NCBI GenBank assembly: GCA_003427395.1
Contig: BFEA01000249.1
Location: forward strand, 1,875,956-1,914,874
Source of the DNA: Chara braunii
Taxonomy: Eukaryota; Streptophyta; Charophyceae; Charales; Characeae
Reading direction: 5' to 3'
Length of the DNA stretch: 38,919 nucleotides
Below the pieces are notes generated by a model. The model saw only the letters and a list, made by a program, of their open reading frames with translations. It did no database searches and was not told the origin of the DNA. Below, piece by piece: positions 1 to 9,822 of the stretch. A program made the translations under genes and the position numbers. Position 1 is the stretch's first letter. Each line of letters starts with the position of its first letter.

Positions 1-168
1 ATAGCTGTCAAGCTCGGGGCAAGAGACGACCAGCGAGAAGAAGAGAGACGCAGAGAAAAGGAAGAAGAAAGTGACAAAGAAGGGAGACGAAGTCATCCAT
101 AGGCACGGTGAAGAAGACAAAGGTTTTTGACGAGGAAGAAGATCAGCCATAGCCGGGAGGTTGAAGGG

Positions 169-348
169 TTGACTAGGAGAGTTGACCAGTGTCGATCGGA
201 TGTTGACCGAGAGTTGACCACGGGCATTGACCAGGCGTTGACCAGGCGTTGACCAAGGGTTGACCAAGGGCGTTGACCGAGCGTTGACCGAAGCTGATCA
301 GGGCGTGGACCAGGAGCGTTGATCTGCGAGTTGACCAAGACCGTTGAC
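169..348. repeat. TTGACC (W-box-like) minisatellite
   Basis: Twelve TTGAC[C/T] hexamers start at 169, 182, 203, 214, 227, 238, 249, 260, 273, 284, 331 and 343, with degenerate copies near 305 and 319. The core spacing is 11 bp (sometimes 13), with unit GTTGACCAGGC or a close variant. TTGAC[C/T] is the W-box bound by plant WRKY factors; whether these copies are bound is inference. The array lies upstream of gag in the LTR or leader of element I. Confidence 0.8.
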
Positions 349-659
349 TGCAGCGAGAAGATACACGGTACCATCTTCCCAAGCCCTGGCCGATCCCTTT
401 ACCTCGTGGATGTGCACCTTCACCCCAGTACTTGCTGGCGTTGAGTCTGTCAAGGTCAGTCAGTCATATCTCCTTGTCACTACTGTCCAGGTCGCTAGGA
501 CTCTGCGTGTGTGGTCATAGAGCCATGAGTCCTGTCCGAGTAGTGAGTTAAGTCCCCGTAAGCGGAGTAACCTGTACGGTCTGTTGAGGTGTGGAAACGT
601 TGTTGATTGTGCACTATCACCATGGTGATCCTCAGATCCGGAACTAACACCACCCCCTA
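349..659 (+). other. Untranslated leader or LTR remnant of element I
   Basis: No gene is seen here. The stretch is of mixed composition and ends in a pyrimidine-rich run followed by TACAG at 656-661, which could act as a splice acceptor. The gag-like frame opens directly after it. I could not identify a convincing primer-binding site; TGGTGATCC near 622 is not a match I would rely on. Confidence 0.4.
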
Positions 660-869
660 CAGCAAGGAGCAGGAGGAGAAACTGCCGCCATTCTGCGAGA
701 GAAGAAGGAAAGGATGGAGAAGAGGGAGTTAATCAAGCAGGCCAAGATGCTGGCGCTGCTGGAGGAACAAGAGGCAAAGAAGAGGCAGGTGGAGGAGGAG
801 CTGAAGAAGGAGCAGGAGGAGAAGATGGCGGCTATACAAGAGAAGGTGAAGAAGAAGAAGAAGAAGAAG

Positions 870-901
<32 letters not shown>

Positions 902-2566
902 GAGGAAGAAGAGCCATTGGAGAGAAGGAGGGGGGAAGCTAGCGCAAGCAAAGAAATTGAGATTGCAAGGATTGCACAAGAGTGGGCCACATATTTGGAG
1001 TTGGGGGAAGATAGGGAGGCCGAGATGGCCATGCCCCAGGAAGAGAGAGAAGCAGCAAGGAGGCAGATTGAGACAGAAAGGGACCCCGTGAGGAGAAAGG
1101 CGAAGGAGGAAGAACAGCAAATGGCATGGAGATTCAGGCTGTCCCAAGAGAGGGTAAGACGATTGGAAGCGGCGGAAAAGGCAGAGAAGGATCTGAAAGC
1201 GGCGGAGACTAGGATGGGAAAAATCAGGGAAGAGACGGAGATAGCTACTAAGCTCAATACCCTGACTCAGAGCGTACAATCTTTACTAATTGCACACCAC
1301 GAACAAGCGCAGTATATTCGCAGTTTAGAAGTAAACGCAGATGCAACGCCGGGCTCAAAAATTTTGCGAGTGACATGATGAAATACTTATTGGCCGAAGT
1401 CCACAATGCAACTAGTAAGACCCGAGAGGTTTGTACCAGCGCCATTGAAGGCGCCAAGTTAGCGACTTCGTGAGAAAAGGTCCGTTTTCCCGAACCCTTC
1501 AGTGGAAAGAAGGGTGAGGATTTCGATAACTGGGAGGCCAACGTGCACTCCTACTTGTGCTTACAGGGAGTAACACCTGAGGACCACGTTTTGGTGGCCT
1601 TCCAGGCCCTTCGAGGCGAGGCAACTAGCTTTGCTATGTCGCTAGCCCGCGCTGCGAACTGTGATAACGATACGGTGACATATTGGAGACTGACACCTCT
1701 CTCCGAGTTCCTGAAATCGCTCGGGGAGCGATTCTCAGATGTGACGCGGGGGCTCAAAGCTTCCGACAAACTCCAAATGATACACACTCGCCAGTGGAAG
1801 AGTGTGCACGCCCTCAAGTCCGCCATGGACGAACTGATTGCAGTCCCTGAGCATGGAGTAACTGATGCCCAACTTCTTAACCTCTTCTATCGCGCCCTCC
1901 CTAAGAACATTCAAGGACATTTCATCGAGAAGAAAAACCAGCAGGGCATGACTTACAACACTCTTAGTCGGGAGGCAATTGCATTTGCCACCCAAGCATC
2001 GCCTATTACCACGTTCTGGCACAAAGATCTGTCAAAGGGAAAAACGTGGAAGGGGCGCACCATCTCAAGCCAAATGAAGGCCAAAGATAGTCTGATAAAC
2101 AATGGAGGAAGGTGGTGTCGACGAGGTTCCCTGCTCTAACATCGAGTGGGGACTAGAGGAGGAGGAGAACAGCGGCGTAGGCCAGAGGAGAACCTACGCT
2201 GCTGTCGTGGCCGGAGGGAGACCGCAAGGAGGAGGACAAAGGTCCAACCAGAATGGTCGGGCCCCGCGTGACCGAGGACAGGGCGGCCAGGGTTGGCGGC
2301 AATGGCAACCGCCAAGCGGGAGGAAGGGGAGGTCCCCCGTCTAACCGTCCGCGTTTTAGTCGGCCACCTCCCAGGCAAGGATGGTGGCACCCAGGCTGGC
2401 CCGAGGGCTGACATTGGGAAGATTTGGGCATAGAGCAAAAGGTATGGCAGAAACGCATCAATAGTTCTCAGTGCGTGTTCTGCAGGGACCCAGGTCATAT
2501 CATCAAATTATGTCCTAAGTATAGGGACCGTGCTGCGTCCGGGGCAGCAAAAGACAACCGCCGGTA
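660..2566 (+). pseudogene. gag: gag of element I (broken)
   Basis: Gag forms the particle and binds element RNA. The N-terminal part (660-1378) is a highly charged Lys/Glu/Arg coiled coil; the frame changes across a GAA/AAG tract at 848-899. A second frame starts at 1375, crosses one in-frame TGA near 1471 and carries the capsid-like retrotransposon gag domain up to 2139, beginning with an FPEPFSGKKGEDFDNW-type motif. An Arg/Gly-rich stretch follows (2102-2344). The CCHC zinc knuckle at 2472-2513 (CVFC, then H, then C) has all four ligands intact but lies in another frame. At least three frameshifts separate the pieces. Confidence 0.8.
848..899 (+). repeat. (GAA)n microsatellite inside gag
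   Basis: About 17 perfect GAA/AAG units lie inside the coding coiled coil. In the upstream frame they encode polylysine ending in a stop at 900-902. In the downstream frame they read as polyglutamate leading into VEEEEPLERRR and the rest of gag. Length change in the tract or a flanking indel has therefore moved the reading frame. Confidence 0.95.
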
Positions 2567-2773
2567 GGGGTTGCAACTGCCTCTACCCTAGGAGTATGTG
2601 GATCTGAGTGTGCCCGCGAAGTAGAGTCTCCCACTCCACATACCTCCATGGCAGAGGTTGCAGGCCGACATCTAGTAGGCTGTCCAGAGACTGCTTGTGT
2701 TACAGTCTCTCTAGATGTTTCCCTCACAGGCTTAGCCTAGGAGTTAAGAGAGAGGAGGCAAGCCTGGGCCAAG

Positions 2774-3230
2774 ATGAAGAAGGATAGTAAAGGACAACTT
2801 ATCCTCGCAGATGTAGAAAGTTTTAGAGCTAGAGTAGGTGCCCTGATAGACAGCGGGGCGACTAGGAGTCATATCAGTCGTCGAGCATTGAAGAAGTTGA
2901 AGCTGAATTTGAAAGTCCAACGCTTAGAGGAACCTGTTGTGAGCATTCTTGCAGACAACAGCAGGATGCGTGTTGAAGAATATGTTGAAAGATGGGAAGG
3001 TAGAGAAGGCACTGCACTCCTTGACCCTCCTCATGGAAGAGAGTCCGCCGATTGACATTGTTCTAGGTACGGATTGGGGAGAGGCAGCAGGAGCCACACT
3101 GCACCTTAGAGAGCACGAGTGTAGGCTCCCTAGCACGTCAGGTGAAGTCAAGCAAGTCCGCTTGTTCCATGAGTCCGGGGTAGATAATCCCCTCGCCCAT
3201 TGCTGCCTCAACGCTCCTGCATTCGCCTGA
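2774..3230 (+). pseudogene. pol (PR): Retropepsin-type protease of element I
   Basis: The aspartic protease cuts Gag-Pol. The active-site motif LIDSGATRSHIS (DSGAT) is intact in the first frame. The second conserved block, DIVLGTDWG, lies in a different frame after about 2990, so a frameshift splits the domain. The spacing between blocks fits gypsy retropepsins. A linker leads to the RT domain from 3261. Confidence 0.8.
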
Positions 3231-3260
3231 CTTGTGTGAAAGGAGCAGCTCGAAGAGCAG

Positions 3261-4146
3261 GTGTTCGTAGCCTATGTTAGGCCGATTTCTGATCAGCCCA
3301 AGGAAGAGGAGAAGATCCATCCTACTATCGCTAGTCTGCTGGAAGAGTACAAGGATTTATTTGAAGCGCCTTCAGGAGTAGTGCCCAGACCAATCCAGCA
3401 CCATATAGAGATAGAACCTGGCAGTAGGACGCCTAAGGGGTCAGTCTACAGGATGTCTCCCAAGGATTGAGAGGATCTTCACAGACAGTTAGATGAGCTC
3501 CTAGAAAAAGGATGGATTAGGCCTAGCTGGACACCGTTTGGCGCACGTGTTCTATTCGTCCTAAAGAAAGGGGGGGGAACTACGTATGTGCATAGACTAC
3601 AGGGGACTGAACGCCATCACAATTAAGAATGCAGAGCCATTACCACGTATAGACGACTTGCTGGATCGTGTGCAGGGATGCAAGTATTTCTCAAAGATAG
3701 ATCTGAAGTCAGGATATCATCAGATAGAAGTGCACCCTGATGATTAGTATAAGACGACGTTCAGGATGAGGCATGGGCATTACGAGTTCATAGTGATGTC
3801 GTTTGAACTTACTAACGCACCAGCTACATTTCAGTGTTGCATGAACGACTTGTTTATACCGTGGTTAGATAGATTTGTCGTACTTTATTTGGACGATATC
3901 TTAGTATTCTGCAAGACCTTCAAAGAACATGAGGGCCATCTACAGCAGATTCTAAGCAAGTTGAGAGAGTATAAATTCAAGATTAACCCTAAGAAGTGCG
4001 AATGGGCCAAGACAGAGGTCCTTTACCTAGGCCATATACTAGACGGCGACGACATTCGGCCTGAGGACAGTAAGATAGCATCCATTAGAGACTGGCCAAC
4101 TCCTAAGACACTGACAGAGTTGCGCCTCATTCTAAGGACAAACTAA
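3261..4146 (+). pseudogene. pol (RT): Reverse transcriptase of element I
   Basis: The frame from 3261 gives the PR-RT linker and the start of RT, and a stop follows KGSVYRMSPKD. RT continues with a fingers motif EKGWIRPS, then a G8 run at 3570-3577 that shifts the frame, then CIDYRGLN, the motif-A Asp in [14 protein letters not shown], an in-frame TAG at 3745-3747, a degraded [12 protein letters not shown] (normally PFGL) and an intact catalytic YLDD at 3886-3897. It ends in the thumb region near 4146. The polymerase catalytic Asp residues are present, but the frame is broken several times. Confidence 0.85.
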
Positions 4147-4784
4147 CTATTATAGGAAGTTCGTGAGGAACTTCTCTACGATCGCTGCTCCCCTTCGCAG
4201 GTTTCTGAAGAAAGAGACTATCTGAAAGTGGGACCAGGAGTGTACATCAGCCTTCAAGAAATTAAAGAAGGCTCTGATAGAGTACCCTGTCCTCAAGGTT
4301 GTTGATCCGTCATTGCCATTTGTTGTTACTATAGACGCCAGTCAGTATGGCATAGGTGTCGTTTTGCAGCAAGATGACGACAATGGTTAATAGGCCCGTA
4401 GAGTTCATGTCAACCAGGCTGCCCTCAGAGAAAGTTGTGGCATCGACATAAGAGAGAGAACTCTACGCTCTCAGACAAGCCTTAGATCACTGGAAACACT
4501 ACCTGCTTGGAAGGCACTTCAAGGTATATTCTGATCACGAGACTCTTCGATGGCTGAAGACACAGGCTAAGATGACGCCCAAGTGGACTAGATGGGCTGC
4601 TGAGATAGACCAATTTGACTTTGAGTTGAAGCTAGTAAAAGGAAAGTATAACGTGGTAGCCGATGCTCTAAGTTGGAGAGTTGATTACTTCAGCGCGATA
4701 GTGCACTATCTAGACATAGGGACCGATCTGCAGCAGAAAGTAAGAGATGCCTATGCACTGGACCCGATCTACAGTGACTGCTGA
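4147..4784 (+). pseudogene. pol (RH): RNase H domain of element I
   Basis: RNase H degrades RNA in the RNA:DNA hybrid. Conserved pieces appear in several frames: RKFVRNFS, then VVTIDASQYGIGVVLQQD with the first catalytic Asp, then ERELYAL-like and SDHETLRWL-like stretches, and VVADALS near 4660. Two adjacent stops at about 4388 and frameshifts break it. The tail (IVHYLDIGTDLQQKVRDAY) leads to integrase. Confidence 0.75.
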
Positions 4785-4789
4785 ATAGA

Positions 4790-5758
4790 GTAAGGGAAGC
4801 CCCAGATAGCGAGCCGCACTACCGAATCACGAACGGGCTACTGTTTGAGAAGACCAATGTCGCTGACAGACGATGCGTCCCTAATAGCGAAGAGATCCGT
4901 AGCCTGATCTTAGGGGAATGCCACGATACGGAAGGGCACTTCAGATGGCAAAAGACTCTAGCTAACCTGATGATGTCATATACGTGGTCATGCATGAAAG
5001 CAGATTGCATAGAGTATGTGTGCAGCTGCAAGGTATGTCAGCGAAACAAAACTACAACCAGAGCCCTGCTAGGTCTTCTGAGACCCTTACCTATTCCGTC
5101 AGGACCCGGAGATTCGGTTTCCATAGAACTTCATGGATACTGGGGTCAAGAGTAGGCACGACAAGACTCAAGTCATGGTCATCGTAGATAGATTTAGTAA
5201 GTGTGCAGTATTTGTTCCCCTGCCTTCAGAGACACCTACAAACTTAGTCACTAGTAAGTTTTTCAACTTCAGGGTAAGTGAGCATGGTATGCCGCTGTCC
5301 ATAGTTAGTGATAGGGACACGCGGTTTACTAGTCAGAATGGGCAGGATCTTATGAAAGTCTATGTGTGAAAGGGGATCACTGGGACTAGCCAGCGTTGAT
5401 GTCGTCAGGAGGGCACCCATAGACTAATGGTCAGACAAAGCAGATGAATAAGATCTTGCAACAGCTACATAATATGTATATTAGACCAGATCCGATAAAC
5501 TGGGATGAGATGCTTCCCAAAGTAGCAAGTGCCTACAATAACAGTGTTCATCTAGCTACCTGCAGGACTCCTAACGAGCTGCATAAGTCCTTTAGACCAA
5601 GGCAACCGTTTGAGGGACTAAACCGAGACCAGATACAAAGACTACCACCCGACACACGAGAGTTTGCGTTACAGCATGAGCAGGAAGTCGCTAAGGTCAT
5701 AGACAATCTGAGAAAAGCCCAGCATCGGATGATAGAGCAAGCTAACAAGCAGCGCTGA
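4790..5758 (+). pseudogene. pol (IN): Integrase of element I, with altered catalytic Glu
   Basis: The HHCC zinc-binding domain is visible (ECHDTEGHF, then CKVCQRNK) with all ligands. At about 5125-5135 one extra base sits exactly at the first catalytic Asp and shifts the frame. The second Asp is in VSDRDTRF. The third acidic residue is changed: the NGQTEQMN-type motif reads NGQTKQMN, with AAG at 5438-5440. A TAG at 5420-5422 lies just before it. The C-terminal part (5444-5758) is well preserved and ends in a TGA. Integration activity is lost. Confidence 0.85.
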
Positions 5759-6235
5759 CCTTCACAGTTTCAGGTAGGCGATCTAGTCTGGGTCAAGTCA
5801 AAGGAGTTCACACCAGAGGAAAACATCTCGCAAAAGCTCTTACCTGCGTATAGAGGACCGTGGCCTGTCCTAGAAGTCAAAGGAGGAGAGGACAGCCCGT
5901 TATATACTATAGAGATTCCAACACACTTCCACACGTACCCAATCTTCCATGCATCTAAATTGTTACCCTGCACCACATCTGACAGATTCCCTTCTAGGAG
6001 ATCGATGATTCCACCAGACATAGATGGTACATACGATATAGATCACATAGTGGAAGAGGACGTGTTCAGGATAGGAGGTCGAGGTCGTCCCCAGAAACAG
6101 TATAAGGTTAGGTTCGCATACCAGGAACTTGAGGACGACCGATGGTTTACAAGAACAGAGCTTCTAGAAACCGCTCCCGACATAGTACACGCCTATGAGA
6201 GGGAAAGAAAGGGCAAAGGTCCGACCTTGAGTTAG
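5759..6235 (+). pseudogene. Integrase C-terminus and chromodomain of element I
   Basis: This region reads open from the TGA at 5756-5758 to TAG at 6233-6235. It contains a GDLVWVKSKEF motif, the LRTYPVFHASKL-type block (here FHTYPIFHASKLL) and a chromodomain-like tail with GGRGRPQKQYKVRF and DDRWFTR. Chromodomains of this class are known to steer integration toward modified histones. It is the best preserved part of the element. Confidence 0.75.
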
Positions 6236-6313
6236 AGTGTTCTCGGAGGACCTCAAATTTAGGACGGCGGGAGTGAAACGGTTTCACTCAGTTGACCCAA
6301 CTTTGCAGACAAA

Positions 6314-6537
6314 GATTTGATCCCCAGACCTGTGCCCTAACCCTGTAAATTGAACCTGTGTGCTGAGTGAGATTCGATCCCTAGACCTGTCCTATACCTA
6401 TACATAGAACCAGTGACCTGAGTAGGATTCGACCCCTAGACCTGCCCTACGTCCTAGGCTAGTCTGTAGGTCGGACAGTAGGACTTGATCCCTAGGTCTG
6501 TAGATTAGGAGTTAGGACTGCTAGCGTTAGGCTTACG
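6314..6537. repeat. Four diverged 56-bp tandem units in U3
   Basis: Units start at 6314, 6371, 6426 and 6482 (57, 55 and 56 bp apart), each opening with GATTCGATCCCTAGACCTG or a close variant. They lie between the polypurine tract and the TATA box, where LTR enhancers often lie. Function as an enhancer is inference. Confidence 0.75.
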
Positions 6538-6794
6538 AAGGCATGTTCTAGAAATCTCTATCTGAGTCTACTGAGGCCTAGAGTCTGTCTGTAAGTCTGT
6601 AGGCTCTAGAAGGTCGTCGGTCCCTGTAGGTCAGTCCAGTCAGCAAGTACCAAGGGTAGGGGCTGCACATGGGGAAGGTTCTGGAGCACACTGTGGGTTT
6701 CACACGTTTTGGCTTAGAAGGCCAAACGTCTGAAATCAAGGGCGGTCGCCTTGGGCCACACGTTTTGAGGCAGGCCCGGGTACCTCCAAAGAAG

Positions 6795-6802
6795 TATAAA
6801 TA
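6795..6802 (+). promoter_or_regulatory. TATA box of element I 3' LTR
   Basis: TATAAATA at 6795-6802 is followed about 30 bp later by CATTCATTCATTC, a plausible transcription start region. It is the clearest core promoter in the window. Confidence 0.6.
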
Positions 6803-6924
6803 AAGAGGCAGCGCCCAACCATTCATTCATTCGACTGTGAGCCATGCGGAAGAGCTGCCTTGGTATCTTGTGCGTGGAGGTCTGCAGGTGCCCGGAGAGG
6901 AAGTGGGCTCTGAAGAAGACAGCG

Positions 6925-6994
6925 GCCATAGCGAACCAGCGAGGGAGACACCGGCGGCCATAGCTAGAAGGAGGGAGACGACGGCGGCCATAGC
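6925..6994. repeat. Three GCCATAGC units, 30-32 bp apart
   Basis: GCGGCCATAGC occurs at 6923-6932, 6955-6964 and 6985-6994 with similar purine-rich spacers (GGAGGGAGAC). The 8-mer GCCATAGC recurs at 146, 20096, 21360 and 31435, all in LTR or LTR-like parts of elements I, III and IV. Confidence 0.7.
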
Positions 6995-7270
6995 CGCCCA
7001 ACTGTTGGTGTAGATAGAATGTATAGAGTGTGAGTGGTTGTGCAGCGTGGACATTCAGGGTGATCCTCGTACGTGCGTGCAAGCGAGAGTGAGGGAGACT
7101 GAGGCTGGTGGTAGAGACAGTGTTTGGCGGCCCTAGCCGCAAGTTGTACAGTTGTTCAGACTGAGTTTAATACAAGTTCGTTGTTGTTTCTGAGTCGAAG
7201 TTCAGTTTTACCATCGGTTCTCAAGTGTGCATGTTGTGAACAAGGTCCAGAGTTGAGTCTGATTGCACAA

Positions 7271-7935
7271 AAATCATTTTAATTAATTCTTTTTCAAAAT
7301 TCTTGTAATTCAAAAATATTTTAGAATTAATTCTTTTCGTTCGAATTAATTAATTCTTTTTTGAAAGTTTTGAAAATACGTTAGAATTAATTAAATTCTT
7401 TTTTGATATCTCTTTCGGAAATTCGAACATAATTCTAATGAATTATTTTTCTCAGTATTTTTATTCACATATTCCTTTTTGCAATTTTTGTTGAAATTCA
7501 AAAAATTCTTTTTTGCAATTCTTTTTCGGAATTCTCTTTTCAAAAGTACCTCCGTTTTTTTTTTTTCTCTCTGAACTCCTTCATTAATTTCGACTAAAAC
7601 TCGATTGATTCACGACTGTATTAATCTCTTTTACTTGGGATTAATCACCCCTTTTCGAGATTATACAATTTTACCCCGAATGCAAATCCGAATAAATTTC
7701 GTCAATTTTTTTTTTCCTCGGAATTAATTGTTCTTTTTTTTTCTTCATTTGGAAATTTCTGAAAATTTCACTTTCATATTTTCTTGAAAAATACACTCTC
7801 GAATTAGTTTCGAATAAATTCAAATTAGTTTATTCAAAATTTTTTCTTGCTCTGCGATTTCTCTGGTACCTTTATTGCTAAATCACTTGATGACGCTCTA
7901 TTCTTGTAAATAGGAATTGTCCCCCCCATCTCCAC
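7271..7935. other. AT-rich, palindrome-rich stretch; no gene
   Basis: This strongly AT-rich DNA separates elements I and II. GAATTAATTC-type palindromes recur at 7324-7333, 7343-7356 and 7384-7398, each followed by TTCTTTT. It could be the LTR or leader of element II, or a separate spacer. No coding frame is seen. A short run of C begins at 7921 just before the gag start. Confidence 0.6.
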
Positions 7936-9540
7936 ATGCCACCACGCCAAACCAAGACCTCCCAACACGCCGTCGCTGCCGCTATCACATCCGCGGTTAC
8001 CGCCTCCACTTTCGCTCCAGCCACGTCATCCACCCCCTCTTCCTCCACCATGGCCCAATCTTCCATAAACATGTCTGATCTTCGTTCCGACTCCGTCAAC
8101 AGCATTGCCCGCGAACTCGCAGGCGATCAGCCAACTTCGACCACCACCACCCCGGAGCTCGCAACTATCCTCCAAATGTTGACCGCCCTCAAATCCTCCC
8201 TCGCCACCATCAACACCACCATGGCCGCCATCTCCGATCGTGTCACCACGCTCGAGGGAAACTCCCCCGCCATCACGGTCGTCACCACGACCACACCCCC
8301 TTCCTCCACACCCCAACCCACCCCCTCCTCCGGACAAGCCTCCGCTTCAACCTCCACACCAACACCGTCCACCTGTACACCCCCACCCTCATCCACCACT
8401 ACCTCCACCATGGTCGCTCCACCCCCCCCCTCGCCCAAGACGACAACCCCTGCCGTCACAAGTCATCAACTGTCCCCCCCCAATCAAAACCGCTCTTATC
8501 CACCTCCACTATTACCTTAACCATCCCCAACTATACCCAGATCATTCCACAAGCTGTGTATTCCGCTCCTCCACTACTTCCCCTAAATGCTCTCATCCCC
8601 ACCAACCCCGCCAATGATTCACCCTGTTCGACTCTCCCTCTGCCACCCTTGATTTCAATACCCTTGCCAACATTAACCCCAAAGAAGGCAAAATCCCCCC
8701 ATCATTCCGCGTCAACGAAATCCCCACCTTCTCGGTCCAATCCCATGAGGATGTCCGCCTCTTTCTCACCAAACTCCAACAAGCCTTCTGCCTCCACGGC
8801 ATCCCCGTCATCCACTGGCTATCCATCGCTGGCGGCCGACTTCTAGACAACGAGTCGCTGGTGGTACACCGAAATGTCTAATCGCCATCACGCCGGTCTC
8901 CGGCCTCACACCTTCCTTGAGTGGGCCACCCTCATCACCTCCACCTTCCGCCCACAGAAAACGGTCGACGACTATATCGACCAATTCTGTCGGCTCAACA
9001 AAACGGACCAACTGACCGTTTTGTGCAGTACGTTCGCTCGCTTCGTCAACTCATCCCCTTTGACGTCGTCGGCGATTTCGCTTTCTTCTCTCGCATTAAG
9101 CGCGTCTGCCGCAAAGACCTAGCGGCCGCCCTTGTCCACGAGCCCCCCATGACCCTCGCCGACCTCCTCACTTGTACCCTCCAACTCAACCACATCCTCT
9201 CCCCCTACAGGACCGCACTTACATCGGCCCCTCCCCGCCCTCGCTTCTTCCACAACATCGCCTCCGAGGACACCACCTCCACCACCTCCTCGGACGAGTT
9301 CACCTCCCCCGATTTTGACACCCTCTCCGATCCACTAGACACCACATCACTCTCCCCCGACGAACTCTCTGCCATTCACCTCATGCGAATGGAAAAGAAA
9401 GATCGCTCCAGCCGCCGTTCCTCGACCACCCCCCTGGACCGCCTCAAGAAACTCACACCCGAGGAAAGAGCCTACCTTTAGGCAAAGGGTGGATGTTTCC
9501 GTTGTCGCCAGTTAGGACACCAACAAACTAACTTCCCCAA
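7936..9540 (+). pseudogene. gag: gag of element II (broken)
   Basis: The ATG at 7936 opens a frame rich in Thr, Ser, Ala and Pro with a short predicted coiled coil (LATILQMLTALKSSLATI). A Pro/Thr/Ser-rich linker runs to 8520. The capsid-like gag domain is split over three frames: about 8622-8880 (FRVNEIPTFSVQSHEDVRLF), 8874-9010 (FLEWATLITSTFRPQ) and 8921-9481 (RSLRQLIPFDVVGDF). A TAG at 9479-9481 precedes a zinc knuckle at 9494-9535 (CFRC, H) whose last Cys reads Phe (TTC at 9533). RNA binding by that knuckle would be lost. Confidence 0.75.
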
Positions 9541-9822
9541 TGCTGGACAGTTCACCTGCCAATCCTCGGCCCCTCGACCCGCAACCTCCGCGTCACCCCC
9601 CTCCGCAGGCACGGGTCCCTCCTTGTCCTGAACACAGTCCCCAGGACCTCGTCCCGGCATCGACAACTCGTCTGTCGGCCAACCTGCCGGTGACATCCCC
9701 CGTCTCACCGACGGCCCATTTGGCATCAACAATCCGCCTGCCTCCCCCCTCCCCGGTGACACCCTCTCCAATGACCCTGAGGCGTCGCAACCTTCATCAC
9801 TTGAGACGCCCCCCACTGCTTC
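9541..9822 (+). other. Pro-rich gag-protease linker of element II
   Basis: Low-complexity C-rich sequence joins the zinc knuckle and protease. The frames here read Pro/Ser/Thr-rich on the plus strand and Gly-rich on the minus strand. I see no independent gene. Confidence 0.5.

Larger units (their letters stand above)
1..7270 (+). mobile_element. Element I: decayed Ty3/gypsy chromovirus
   Basis: Gag, CCHC zinc knuckle, retropepsin, reverse transcriptase, RNase H, HHCC/DDE integrase and a chromodomain follow in that order on the plus strand, the order of Ty3/gypsy chromoviruses. The 3' LTR probably starts at TGAAAC near 6274. The left limit is outside the window or unresolved: 1-659 does not align convincingly with the 3' LTR, although both contain GCCATAGC. 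At least ten frameshifts or stops break the coding region, so it cannot make its own proteins. Confidence 0.85.
6274..7270 (+). repeat. 3' LTR-like region of element I
   Basis: A purine-rich stretch (GGACGGCGGGAG) ends at 6273, as expected for a polypurine tract, and TGAAAC follows. The start lies in a near-perfect hairpin, GAGTGAAAC-G-GTTTCACTC (6271-6289). A TATA box is at 6795, so U3 is about 6274-6825 and R-U5 follows. The right end is not fixed by a matching 5' LTR; about 7270 is where the sequence turns sharply AT-rich. Confidence 0.5.

Noticed and set aside
1-659. A clean 5' LTR of element I paired with 6274-7270
   Set aside because: Apart from short motifs the two stretches do not align by eye, so the pair cannot be claimed.
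714-902. Polylysine 'protein' as a separate gene
   Set aside because: It is the coiled-coil part of gag running into a GAA microsatellite; the stop results from the wrong frame.
3570-3577. Programmed frameshift at the G8 run
   Set aside because: Many other unrelated frameshifts in the same element make homopolymer slippage or sequencing error more likely.
6314-6537. tRNA or tRNA-derived genes from GATTCGATCC motifs
   Set aside because: No A box, acceptor stem or cloverleaf can be formed; the motif is part of a 56-bp tandem unit.
8026-8459. Long Gly/Val-rich minus-strand frames
   Set aside because: They mirror the C-rich gag of element II; composition alone keeps the opposite strand free of stops.
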